A DNA stretch of 64,000 nucleotides. Origin: Scedosporium boydii (taxonomy: Eukaryota > Ascomycota > Sordariomycetes > Microascales > Microascaceae). A program made the translations under genes and the position numbers. A model generated the notes under the pieces. That model was given only the letters and a program-made list of their open reading frames with translations. It was not told where the DNA came from and made no database searches. Below are positions 45,379 to 54,716 of this stretch, piece by piece (position 1 is the first letter of the stretch; every line of letters starts with the position of its first letter). The stretch covers positions 186,001-250,000 of the forward strand of contig NJFT01000009.1 of the NCBI GenBank assembly GCA_002221725.1. The letters are read 5' to 3'.

Positions 45379-47658
45379 ATGGCGAGATGGAGGGGCCACC
45401 CGTCCGTCAAGGGCAGTTCGGAGACGATGAGGATGGTTTTGCTATGCTTCTCAGCCATTGGAATCACGTATGTCTCCTGTCGTGTCATATCGTGTCGTGT
45501 CGCTGAGCTGCCATTGAAGCTCTCGTGTCTTCCCTTTCCAACCATTTCGAAGAAACAATGCCGCTAACCGCTCTTCACTTCGCAACTTTAGATTTACGTG
45601 GGGATATGAAATGACCTGTACGTACACACTCCCTAATCCTAGAATTCAATATGTCAAGATTCCAGAAATATCAATCTTAGATCCTTGACTCACATGTCCT
45701 TCGGTTTCTTGTAGACTGCACGCCATACCTCCTCAATCTGGGCCTCACCAAGAGCAGCACCTCCCTCGTCTGGATCGCAGGTCCGATCTCCGGCCTCATC
45801 GTTCAACCCATCGTCGGGACCATCGCCGACCAATCCACGTCCAAGTGGGGCCGCCGCCGCCCGCTCATGGTCATCGGCTCCACGATCACTGCGTTTCACA
45901 TCTTCCTCCTTGGCTTCACAAGGGAGATTGTTGGGGTGTTCTTGGCGGAGTCGGAGTTCGCGAGTCGGTTAGCGATTTGGCTAGCTGTTTACTCGATTTG
46001 GGTGATTGACTTTGCGATTAACGCTTGTGGGTGATACCTCGCCCCGTCGAGCTGGCAATCTTCGGAGCGCATACCCTAGGCAGTTGAAGAGGCGTTCTTT
46101 TTTTATGAATATATGCTGACATGGTGAGGCTGTAGCTATGTCCTGCTCGAGGAGCCTAGTCGTCGATATTCTCCCTATCCACAAGCAGCAAGCCGGTGCT
46201 GCCTGGTGTACGTAAACCTGTGCAGTCCCATTCCAAAGGCTCTTCTTCTTTTGAAACTAACAAGCGATTAAAAACAGACAGCAGGCTTGCGGCTTTTGGC
46301 CACCTTTTGAGCTACGGCATCGGATCTGTCGACCTTGTCACTACCTTCGGTACCAGGTTCGGCGACTCGCAATTCAAGCAACTCGCCCTCATCTCCATCT
46401 TTGCCGTGCTCACCACCTGCGCGTTGACGTGCTGGGCGGTTACCGAAAAGGTTCTCGTAGCAAGCGGAGATAAGGAAAAGGGCAAGGACGAGGCCAGTGT
46501 GGCGGCGGCAGTCCGGACGATTTGGACTACCCTCCGCCATCTGCCACCGAGAGTGCAGGCGATCTGCTGGGCGCACTTTTGGTCATGGATCGGTATGCGT
46601 TTGATTCCTCCCTTATAACTTATTCGGTAATGCCGTTGCTAACGTAGACTCTCGTGCGCCTCTAGGCTGGTTCCCGTTCAACTTCTACGGGACCACTTGG
46701 GTCGGCGAGACGTATTTCCGCTACGACCTCACCGTAGAGGAACGCGCATCCCGAGACCCTCTCAGCGAGATTGGCAGGATCGGCAGCTCGTCCCTCGTCA
46801 TCTACTCTCTCATCACCTTTGCGAGCTCCTTCATCCTGCCCTTATTTATCAGCTCCCCGCAAGACACGGACTTTACTCCTCGTCCGCCAAGGCACCTCGC
46901 TGCGGTCCTTAATCGCCTCGAGGCGCTGAAGCCCGACCTTTTGACGGCGTGGATTCTGGGGCACTTGGGTTTCTCTGCTGCCATGTCTATGGCGCCGTTT
47001 GCGACGAGCTATAAGTTTGCCACCGTCCTCGTTGCCTCGTGTGGAATGTGAGTAGTAGTCTCCCGTCGTGGATATCTTGCTATTTTGTTTTCCCTGTTAA
47101 GTAAACTAACTTGAGCGAAGTCCCTGGGCCATGACGCAATGGGCACCGCCAACGTTCCTCGGCATCGAGGTTAACCGTCTCAGCGGCAACTCCGATACAC
47201 TACCCATGACACATCACCACCGACACCCGTCGGGGTCGAGGAGCGCTACGCCCTCCCGCGGAACCTTGTCGCCAGCGGACGCGTCTTCAGCATCACGGCC
47301 GATGCTTTCTCCATTGCCATCTCAGGCCAACTCCCACAACCCCTCACACACAAACTCGTACGCTTCAGCGTCCTCGTCCTCATCATCACCGATACCGCCT
47401 ACCTTAGCATCGGGCGAGCTCTCGGGCATTTACTTTGGCATTCTCAACATCTACACGACGATTCCGCAATTTATGGGCGCCGTCATGTCGGGCATCGTCT
47501 TTGCCCTCATGGAGCCTGGTAAGAGCGAGGAGGCGACGGAGTCTATTGACCAGCCGGATATGGAGGGGTTCAATGCGATTTCGGTGTGTTTGTTTATTGG
47601 AGCTATGACGACGTTGGTTTCGGCATACATGACGAGTAAATTGAGGCATGTGCAGTAA
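45379..47658 (+). CDS. SUT-type (GPH family) sugar:proton symporter
   Basis: Seven exons, 45379-45467, 45592-45617 (26 nt), 45715-46026, 46136-46207, 46278-46592, 46666-47047 and 47121-47658, giving 577 aa. All six introns have GT-AG ends and the phases fit. The chain shows about twelve membrane segments. Diagnostic stretches are FTWGYEMTYCTPYLLNLGL, IAGPISGLIVQPIVGTIAD followed by the cytosolic loop STSKWGRRRPLMVIG, and DFAINASMSCSRSLVVDILP, all features of plant sucrose transporters and the S. pombe alpha-glucoside carrier Sut1. A Ser-rich loop (about residues 415-480) precedes the last two or three helices. The likely role is proton-coupled uptake of sucrose, maltose or a related disaccharide at the plasma membrane or vacuole; the actual sugar is not readable. 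It converges with the oligoribonuclease gene, 232 bp away. Confidence 0.86.
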
Positions 47659-47890
47659 GCAGTAGGAAATGAGGGTCATAGAGGGCGGAGCGTACAGTTG
47701 ATGCTCTGGAAAGGGATTTTGTAAAATACCTAGTTTTCTAAATGGTAAAAACGGGGCGCAGGGAAGCATCCAAGGGTTTTGGTAATGTCGGGCCTGTACA
47801 TGAATGACGGATTCTGGGTCTATAAGTCTATATCTAGTTGTACACATGTTTCTAAGCACGCTGGACTTTTCGCAATTTGCCAACTTTCTT

Positions 47891-48490
47891 CTACACCGTT
47901 TCTTTTTTCGCCCTCTCCGTCCCATTGCTGGCGGGCGCAAAGATGTTTTCCATGTAATACCTCGCCTCCTCAATACTCTCCAAAATATCATCCCTCGCCC
48001 TATGACCCCCCTTCTTCACCGGCACCCGCGCCACCACATCCTCCGAACACCACCTCCTCGCAGCCTCCTTGATAGCACTGACATCAAAAATGCGATAGTG
48101 CAGGTACTCGATAACGGGCGCGTAGGGCTCCCTCATGAGGAACATCTTGTCCATGTGCACGGTGTTTCCCGCCAGCAGCGCCGTGCGGGGCTCGGGGACG
48201 AAGCGGCGGATGTACGACAGGAGGCCGGAGGCGGCTTGTTCGGCGGTGGTGGTGGAGGCGAGGACGGCGGGTGTGAGGCCGGTTGCGGCGTGGGTGGTTT
48301 GGCACCAGGGGGACATGGAGGAGAGGACGGAAGAGGGGTGGTGGATTGTTGCTGTGTAGCCGACAGGGTCGAGGAGGTCGAGGGTTGGGGTTGTGATGAG
48401 GCAGTGGATTTCGAGGATGGTGTCTGTGGTGGGGTCGAGGCCTGTCATCTCGCAGTCGATCCAGACCAGGAGGTCCTTGGTGGCGGACAT
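47891..48490 (-). CDS. rex2: oligoribonuclease (DEDDh 3'-5' exonuclease, Rex2/Orn type)
   Basis: Single exon of 199 aa, the normal length for the family. Exonuclease residues are all present: D12 and E14 in WIDCEMTGLD, D114 in GNTVHMDKMF, H163 and D168 in GHRARDDI. The segment YLHYRIFDVSAIKEAARRW before the last motif is also typical. The enzyme degrades 2-5-nt RNA fragments; in yeast and animals it acts in mitochondria and partly in the cytosol or nucleus. No clear mitochondrial presequence precedes the first motif here, so location is uncertain. Small differences from the usual sequence (VHMDKMF for VHxDxxF, HRARDD for HRALxD) leave the catalytic residues untouched. Confidence 0.93.
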   Translation of the reverse strand: MSATKDLLVWIDCEMTGLDPTTDTILEIHCLITTPTLDLLDPVGYTATIHHPSSVLSSMSPWCQTTHAATGLTPAVLASTTTAEQAASGLLSYIRRFVPEPRTALLAGNTVHMDKMFLMREPYAPVIEYLHYRIFDVSAIKEAARRWCSEDVVARVPVKKGGHRARDDILESIEEARYYMENIFAPASNGTERAKKETV

Positions 48491-50146
48491 GGCGGCAGAG
48501 GGCCGGAGACAGAGGACCGATGACAGAGGGCCGATGACAACAGAGAGGTGGTGGGGTGGCGGGCGGGGAGGAGAGTCTTGGAGATGGCGATGCTTTGTCT
48601 CGTTTGGTTCAGGGGAGACCGAGATAGTCCTTCTAATACTATCCGAGTATCATTGGCATCAATTGATTGGCATTGCTGGAGCTGGGGATCGACAATGGAG
48701 CGTGGGGTAAGAGGAGCTTCGGAGCTGGCAGCTAAAGGTTCCTTTTGGGTCACAAATGTGGGTTCTGGGATTGGCTAAAAACGCTGCATTGCCATGACAT
48801 CAATTGATCCATGATAAAAATTGTGGGAATCTCTCCGTTTCAAAGCTCTATTTCCATTCTATCAAATACTGGCCACAAATTCCCGTTTCCGATGATATCC
48901 CAAATCTCTCACATGCAATTCATCTGTTCTCCTCCTAGACAAATGGAGGAAGTCGTGGCTCGTGCCGCAATCTGAGCCGGGCAGGCAAGGGAAAGAGCGC
49001 CTTCCGGCTTCCTTCCACACCTTTCCTTCAACACCTCCCACCACCTCTCCACCACATGCACCTCCCACACTACATGCACCTCCCACACCTCCCGCACCTT
49101 CCCGGATACATCTCGCCCTCCCGCATCTTCCTCGAGATATCTCGACCCCTCGCCACATGCTTTATTGGCGAGTCTATGGCAAGAACGAACTCCCAACCGA
49201 GCAGGTCAAGCACCAGCACTGCGACCGGTTGACCTAGTGGTCAATTAGAGCGCTCACAACGTTAGAGAATTGCAATTTTCGTAGCTACGTGTCCAGCGAG
49301 GAATTGGTTTGGGTGAAGTTCAACCAGAGCAGCGCAATGCGATCTTTTTGCTATTTTTTTTGTCCCTCGTACTATCAGCACGAATCCTGTTACTCGTAAG
49401 GTTTAATACTTTGTCCTTCTTCCTCGTCCCTCATCAATGATTGAAGATTCCGTATTTTGCAGTACGAAGCAATACGGGGTAATATAATACCGACACCAAC
49501 CTGCGTCAATGCCCACCTTAGGCACGGTTAGTGCATCTGCAGAATACGTGTTGCCTGTCGACCAAGAATTAATCAAGCTCCGCCAGGTCTGGTCCGCCTG
49601 CTACCGATACGAAGGAAGCTAGCCCAGGAGTCCAGGGTCCTCAATGCCAACCAAGACGCCCACACAGGCACACTGGGACCTGATCTAGACCAAATCCTGA
49701 ATAATATCCGCCCAGTGATTCGCTCAGAGCTTAATTGGGTCCAAGTTTCTCATGTCTCCCACTCTTTCAACCTCCCACATTGATCAACCATCCATCCAAT
49801 GGTTGATCTTGCGACGCTCTCACCAGCGTTAGTTTATGCTGCGTGACCGGACTGGAGTCGCTGCCAGAGGTGACGATCTTCGCATACATCTCGTGTTACT
49901 CCGGTGCTGGTATTGCAGCTTGACCGGGTACTAACTCTATTATATTCGACTGGTCAATATCTATTGATATCTACATCTATACACTACCTATCAGAACCGA
50001 GCAAGTCCAATCTGTGTCCATCTATAATACCCCGTATACCCCCTTGAACAACACTCCAACTCTCAATCGCCGTCCCGTCTCCACTCTCCATTCCCACCCC
50101 CGCCCCCGTCCCTGTTACCTTTCCTCGAAGAAACAACTTCTCCGCA
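48491..50146. other. divergent promoter region, oligoribonuclease and oxidoreductase genes
   Basis: 1.66 kb without a supported gene. An 18-nt direct repeat stands at 49054-49071 and 49072-49089 inside a C/A-rich stretch. The last 120 bases before the oxidoreductase start are strongly C/T-rich. Confidence 0.5.
49054..49089 (+). repeat. 18-nt tandem repeat, two copies
   Basis: ACATGCACCTCCCACACT is followed directly by the same sequence with one final-base change (T to C). Too short to assign a role. Confidence 0.8.
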
Positions 50147-51787
50147 ATGTCCCCTCCGCGCGTCATCATCATCGGCGCCGGCTCCCGCGGCAAGGTCTAC
50201 GCCAAGTCCATCCAGATTTGCACCAACGCCGTCGTCGCTGCTGTCGCGGAGCCCATCCCCTTCAAGCGCCAGTTCTTCCTCAAGTCCTTCGTCTGGACCC
50301 ATACCGAACCCGCCGAAGGCCAGGAGTTCGCCCACTGGTCCGATTTCGTGGCCTGGGAGACGGCCCGCCGGGAGCGAGAGGCCGCCGGCGAGCCCGTGCC
50401 GCCCGGCGTCGACACCGCCTTCGTCTGCACGCTTGATGAGGATCACAGGGATGTCATCGTTGCGTTGGCGCCGCTGAGGCTGCACATCATGTGTGAGAAG
50501 CCCTTGGCTACGAGGCTGGATGACTGCATTGACATGTACCGCGCCCTAAGACCACAGGCCCAAGCCGGAACGAACGGCGCCGACGTGGACGCATCTGACA
50601 GCAAGAGGATCTTCTCCATTGGCCACGTCCTAAGGTATAGCCCCCACAACATGCTCCTACGAAAGCTGCTCCTCGAGGATAGGGTGATTGGTGACATCTG
50701 CTCCGTCGAGCATACCGAGCCCGTCGGTTGGTGGCACTTTGCCCACTCGTACGTGCGCGGCAACTGGAGAAACGCCAGCATATCTTCGCCTTCTCTTCTC
50801 GCCAAGAGCTGCCACGATATTGACCTCCTCATGTGGCTGCTCATGTCCCCCGCCAAAGCAGGAGACGGCGGACCGCATCTACCATCGAACATCTCGTCGA
50901 CCGGAAGTCTTCACTATTACAAGAAGAGCCGGAAGCCCCGCGCTGCCGGTGACGCGACGAACTGTATGAAGTGCCCTCTCGTCGATGACGGTTGCAAATA
51001 TTCCGCCAAGAAGATCTACGTCACCGCCGGAGTGAAGAGCGTTCGGACGGGAAACACAAAGTGGCCCGTCAACGTCCTCCTCCCCGAGATTGAGGATATC
51101 CCGACGATTGAGGAGAGAGAAGAAGCCATTTTGAAGAAGCTGACCGAGGACTACGACGCTGATACGCCCGCCGACGAGATCGCCAACAAGAAATGGTACG
51201 GTCGCTGCGTCTTCGAGTCGGACAATAACGTCTGCGATGACCAGTTCGTCACCATTACCTGGGATGACGAACCTGCAGATCTACCTTCACCCCCTACGCC
51301 GTCCACTCCTACCTCGGCTGCGGCAGCGGCACCTCCCGGCGCCGAGGGTAACCAGGACCCGCCGCGACGGCGAAACTACGCAAAGATCGCGACGCTTCAC
51401 ATGGCCGCCAGCACGAAAAAGGTTTGCGAGCGCTACACGACGATTTACGGCACGGACGGCGAGATATACGCCGACTCTCGGAAAATCACCATCGAGGACT
51501 TCAACACCGGCGAGACGACAACCCTCGACGTACCCGTCATTGACGAAGACAGCCACGGAGGCGGTGACCTCGGACTCACGGGCCAGTTTATCAACGCCGT
51601 CGACGCCGTCAAGAATGGAAGGCAAGGCGTCGACGAGGCACAGCTGCAGTATATCGGGTGTACGCTCGAGGATGTCATGATGAGCCATGCGATGGTCTTT
51701 GCGGCTGAGGATGCGAGGGCGCAGAGAAAGGTGCTGGATTGGAAGGCCTGGTGGGACGGCGAGGTTGCAGCCAAGTTGGCAGCATGA
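50147..51787 (+). CDS. Gfo/Idh/MocA family NAD(P)-dependent oxidoreductase
   Basis: Single exon of 546 aa. The N-terminal Rossmann fold begins at once (VIIIGAGSRGKVYAKS, GxGxxG-type) and continues to MCEKPLATRLDDC (about 115-130), the EKP motif that supplies a catalytic Lys. The C-terminal domain is the mixed alpha/beta dimerisation fold with THxxHDIDLL-like LAKSCHDIDLLMWLL. An insert near residues 270-290 has CMKCPLVDDGCKYSAKKIY, a Cys cluster that recurs in a fungal subgroup of this family as far as I recall. Members oxidise or reduce sugars, inositols or related polyols in the cytosol; no substrate can be inferred. A low-complexity Pro/Ala stretch (about 385-405) interrupts the C-terminal domain. 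It is longer than bacterial members (about 350 aa). Confidence 0.9.
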   Translation: MSPPRVIIIGAGSRGKVYAKSIQICTNAVVAAVAEPIPFKRQFFLKSFVWTHTEPAEGQEFAHWSDFVAWETARREREAAGEPVPPGVDTAFVCTLDEDHRDVIVALAPLRLHIMCEKPLATRLDDCIDMYRALRPQAQAGTNGADVDASDSKRIFSIGHVLRYSPHNMLLRKLLLEDRVIGDICSVEHTEPVGWWHFAHSYVRGNWRNASISSPSLLAKSCHDIDLLMWLLMSPAKAGDGGPHLPSNISSTGSLHYYKKSRKPRAAGDATNCMKCPLVDDGCKYSAKKIYVTAGVKSVRTGNTKWPVNVLLPEIEDIPTIEEREEAILKKLTEDYDADTPADEIANKKWYGRCVFESDNNVCDDQFVTITWDDEPADLPSPPTPSTPTSAAAAAPPGAEGNQDPPRRRNYAKIATLHMAASTKKVCERYTTIYGTDGEIYADSRKITIEDFNTGETTTLDVPVIDEDSHGGGDLGLTGQFINAVDAVKNGRQGVDEAQLQYIGCTLEDVMMSHAMVFAAEDARAQRKVLDWKAWWDGEVAAKLAA

Positions 51788-52498
51788 TGAGAGGGATTGA
51801 TGTTTAGTCTTCGGTTCTTTTGGATTTCCTGGTCTTTGCTCTTTCTTCTTTTTTGGCTCGAGGCGTTTAATTCTTTGCTTTCGCTCCACGTAACGGTAAC
51901 AAGGATTTCGAATGAAAAGTAACATGGATAGTTTGGTTAGATGCATGCCCAAGGCAATATTGCAGGCACTGGAGATGATATTATTCCTCCAAGCACTCAT
52001 GTCATGTCACGTCGTTCTATTCATACTAAAGACTAAAGAAATGAAAAACGCCGGCCGCGATCTTAAGAAATCTAAACCCATGCCAGAAAATACGTGTCAA
52101 GCTCCCGTCTCTACGCGCTGCAGGGCGCCTAGGAGTATTTCGCTCAAGCTTCCTCTATCAAAACCGTAAGTATTTCGGACTTGCATAGACTAGGATGAAA
52201 TAACTAACTGAAATACCAAGATCAAGGATCGGCATGTTCATTCTAAATCCTGCAGTTGGTGTCTCGGCATTCCAGAGCCCCATTCAATATTCTCACTAGG
52301 CGCATGTGGGCGCGGGTGTGCGGTTCCCCGCTCATCTCGGTCTAGCATCGCCTACGATCTTGGCTCCCTCCCAATATCTCACCTCTCACATTGATCTCTC
52401 AGAACAAGAAAAAGGCCCATCCCAGGAGGGCACAGAAACGGTTTTCCTCTTTTTATTTTCAAAAAAAAAAAAAAATTTAAAATTCACCAACACCAAAT
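51788..52498. other. intergenic region between two plus-strand genes
   Basis: 0.7 kb, terminator of the oxidoreductase gene and promoter of the DUF7730 gene. No gene seen. A 14-A run ends about 25 bases before the next start codon. Confidence 0.5.
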
Positions 52499-53692
52499 AT
52501 GCCTAGTCTTTTATCAAAAATCCTCAGAAAAATCGAAGGCGAGCAGAAACCGCCACCACTCCCTCTCCCACCAAATGGCCCCGTCGACATCGTCACACCC
52601 GCCTCGCTAGCAGACCGCGCAGCGATAGCAAACAGCCCACTCTTCCAGCGCCTCCCCTCCGAGATCCGGCGCCTCATCCTAATCGAGGCCTTCGGGGACC
52701 GGGGCCTACACGTGGATCTAAGCCTAGAGTATCCGACTACGCCACATCATCATCATCATCATCATCATCATTCCAAACTCACCACCAGCCATGAGGCACT
52801 GACGGCAACGGAGCCTCTGCACGCTAACGTGCACCTCCTCCGCGATAAGCACCGTCACCATCACACGAACAAGCCCCGCCGGTGGGAGTGGTGGGGCTGC
52901 GTGTGCCACCGCTCCTTAAGATCCTGGAAAACCCCCGCCGATGTGCAACCTTGGATGGACCCCCCCTCGGAGGACTCATGTCGAAATCCCTACCAGGAGC
53001 AATATTGCACGTATCTCCCCGCCAAAATCCCTTACACGTGCAACATCGGCGCTCTGGGCTGGCTCTTGACCTGCCGGCAAGCCTACGTCGAGGGAATCGA
53101 CGTCTTGTACGGCACGAACACGTTACACATCAACAAGACCTATCTATGCCGGAGCCTCCCGGACTTATTCCCCTCTACCATCCTACGCAAGATCCGAGCC
53201 GTCGAGCTCCTCTGGAGCCTAAATCCCTGGGATAAGGCGGGAAAGGAAGATAAGTTCCCGCCGGACCCGAATATGGTCGAGTTCGAAGCCATGCTGGACG
53301 CCCTGCCCGCCACCCTGCCCAACCTTAAACACCTCTATTTATCTCTCCATGGCGACCTGATGCCCCCCGGTGCGTCCATCGGTAGCCAGAAGCTCACCGA
53401 CTGCACCCAGACCCTGCTCCGGCTCGTCGACGCCATGGTCTCTAGGTTCGACAAGCTCGAGGAGGGGAGGGTGGCCTTGCCGTTTACTTTGCTGCTCACA
53501 GTGAATACCGAGTTTGCGAGGAGGGTCCCCATGTATGACTGGCTGTTCGGCACCGAGAATATCCCGGGTCCGGTGTGGCGTCATCTCCCGGATGATCTCG
53601 TGCGTGAGAGGGAAGGGAAGCGCATAAAAGGGTACTGGGTGTGTCTTGGCAAAAGGAATGTAGGCACCTATTATATACGGGAGTCGGCGTGA
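52499..53692 (+). CDS. DUF7730 domain protein
   Basis: Single exon of 397 aa. The start region SLLSKILRKIEGEQKPPPLPLPP leads into FQRLPSEIRRLILIEAFGDRGLHVDL, a cyclin/F-box-like opening of the DUF7730 family. The middle contains a Cys/Trp-rich stretch (WWGCVCHRSLRSW, DSCRNPYQEQYC) and then LGWLLTCRQAYVEGIDVLYGTNTLHI, the most typical segment of this family. A final part, LPNLKHLYLSLHGDL, is leucine-rich. These proteins are widespread and multicopy in Pezizomycotina and no biochemical function is known. A run of nine His codons (CAT) interrupts the N-terminal third. Confidence 0.82.
   Translation: MPSLLSKILRKIEGEQKPPPLPLPPNGPVDIVTPASLADRAAIANSPLFQRLPSEIRRLILIEAFGDRGLHVDLSLEYPTTPHHHHHHHHHSKLTTSHEALTATEPLHANVHLLRDKHRHHHTNKPRRWEWWGCVCHRSLRSWKTPADVQPWMDPPSEDSCRNPYQEQYCTYLPAKIPYTCNIGALGWLLTCRQAYVEGIDVLYGTNTLHINKTYLCRSLPDLFPSTILRKIRAVELLWSLNPWDKAGKEDKFPPDPNMVEFEAMLDALPATLPNLKHLYLSLHGDLMPPGASIGSQKLTDCTQTLLRLVDAMVSRFDKLEEGRVALPFTLLLTVNTEFARRVPMYDWLFGTENIPGPVWRHLPDDLVREREGKRIKGYWVCLGKRNVGTYYIRESA
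52745..52771 (+). repeat. (CAT)9 microsatellite encoding poly-His
   Basis: Nine CAT units in frame inside the DUF7730 gene give a His tract after YPTTP. Such tracts expand and shrink easily, so its length may vary among strains. Confidence 0.9.
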
Positions 53693-54716
53693 GAGCAAAA
53701 GTTGCCCAGGTGTCTCGGTTCCTACAAATCTTGCCTGTCTAGGTCGGGTAGTTGAGGAACCTGGTTTTCATGAACGATAGGGCGGGCTACGCTGTCAAGA
53801 CTAATAATACCTATGACAGATGAGACGAAGAGCCTTACTGGAGCTCAAGTCGTCTGTATGATACGAATTGGGCTTTTCACGAGTGTACGTACATATACAG
53901 GTATGGATGGGAGGATAGATGTGATATAGAGACTGTGGTAGACACGTATATTGCGATAACTAAAGTCCGACTTTTTCCTGACCTAACGCCAAAGAATTTC
54001 GAAAAGGAAAAAAGAAAAAAATAAACTCTCAAGAAACAAGGCAGAAATACACGACTAGGTAATAACCCTGTTGGGGGACGGGGAGGTGGTAAATGGGTAT
54101 ACTCACCTGGGCTATATGGAGAGAAATCGGGTGGTGTTCGGTGTGTGTCGAGCGACGGGATATCGCCGGCCTGGCAGGTGGTTTGGTTTTCATCTTAGGA
54201 AGAGCCCTCAGAGATAGACGTCTGAATATTTAAAAACAAGAATGGTTAGAAGAGCGACCCTTCGGAAACCCGCAGAAATGCAGGCTTGCCAAAGAGAACT
54301 CGACTATCATTCTTGCTTGAAAAAGCCCCCGGTTTGCGATTCATCAAGCCCACATGTTTGCCCACAGATGCTCAAGAAGCCCACAAAAGCCCTCAGATGC
54401 CGTCTGGAGAGAATATGTGCAAGGGAACAGCGTCCCTGCGTGGAAGCCATCATCAAAAAGCAGAGTTTGCCATCGATGCCACGAGCCCACAAGCCGACAT
54501 GGTTGCCAAAAAAAAGCCCACAAAACCGACGATGGCTTCCTCTCAAAAGGTTGAGAAGAAGCCGATTCTCAAAGCCCACAAACCCCTTGACAGGGTGAAT
54601 ACACAGAAACATCATGATTAACCCAGCATTTGCCCACAGATATCCAGCACAGATGTGCTAGAAACGAAATTATAGTATAGCCCACACCTGCTGCCGCCCT
54701 CAGCCCCACGACGAAA
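53693..54716. other. 1-kb region between convergent genes
   Basis: 3' flanks of the DUF7730 gene (+) and the nucleolin-like gene (-). Overlapping frames on both strands (plus 54242-54621, minus 54307-54615) lack any domain. The right third holds the GCCCACA cluster described separately. Confidence 0.5.
54348..54686 (-). repeat. eight copies of GCCCACA (TGTGGGC on the minus strand)
   Basis: Exact copies at 54348, 54360, 54379, 54485, 54516, 54574, 54632 and 54680 (first base). All have the same orientation and irregular spacing of 12-106 nt. Read with the nucleolin-like gene they are TGTGGGC, often within TTGTGGGCTT, and start 31 nt past its stop codon. They would lie in its 3' untranslated region if transcription runs that far. 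Confidence 0.85.

Noticed and set aside
54393..54455. Box C (TGATGATG) and box D (CTGA) on the minus strand, size fitting a C/D snoRNA
   Set aside because: No terminal stem can be formed next to the boxes and no box C'/D' or rRNA guide could be recognised. Small-RNA reads would be needed.
54242..54621. Overlapping Lys/Pro-rich and Gly-rich frames on both strands
   Set aside because: Their apparent repeats come from the GCCCACA motif, not from protein repeats, and no conserved domain is visible.
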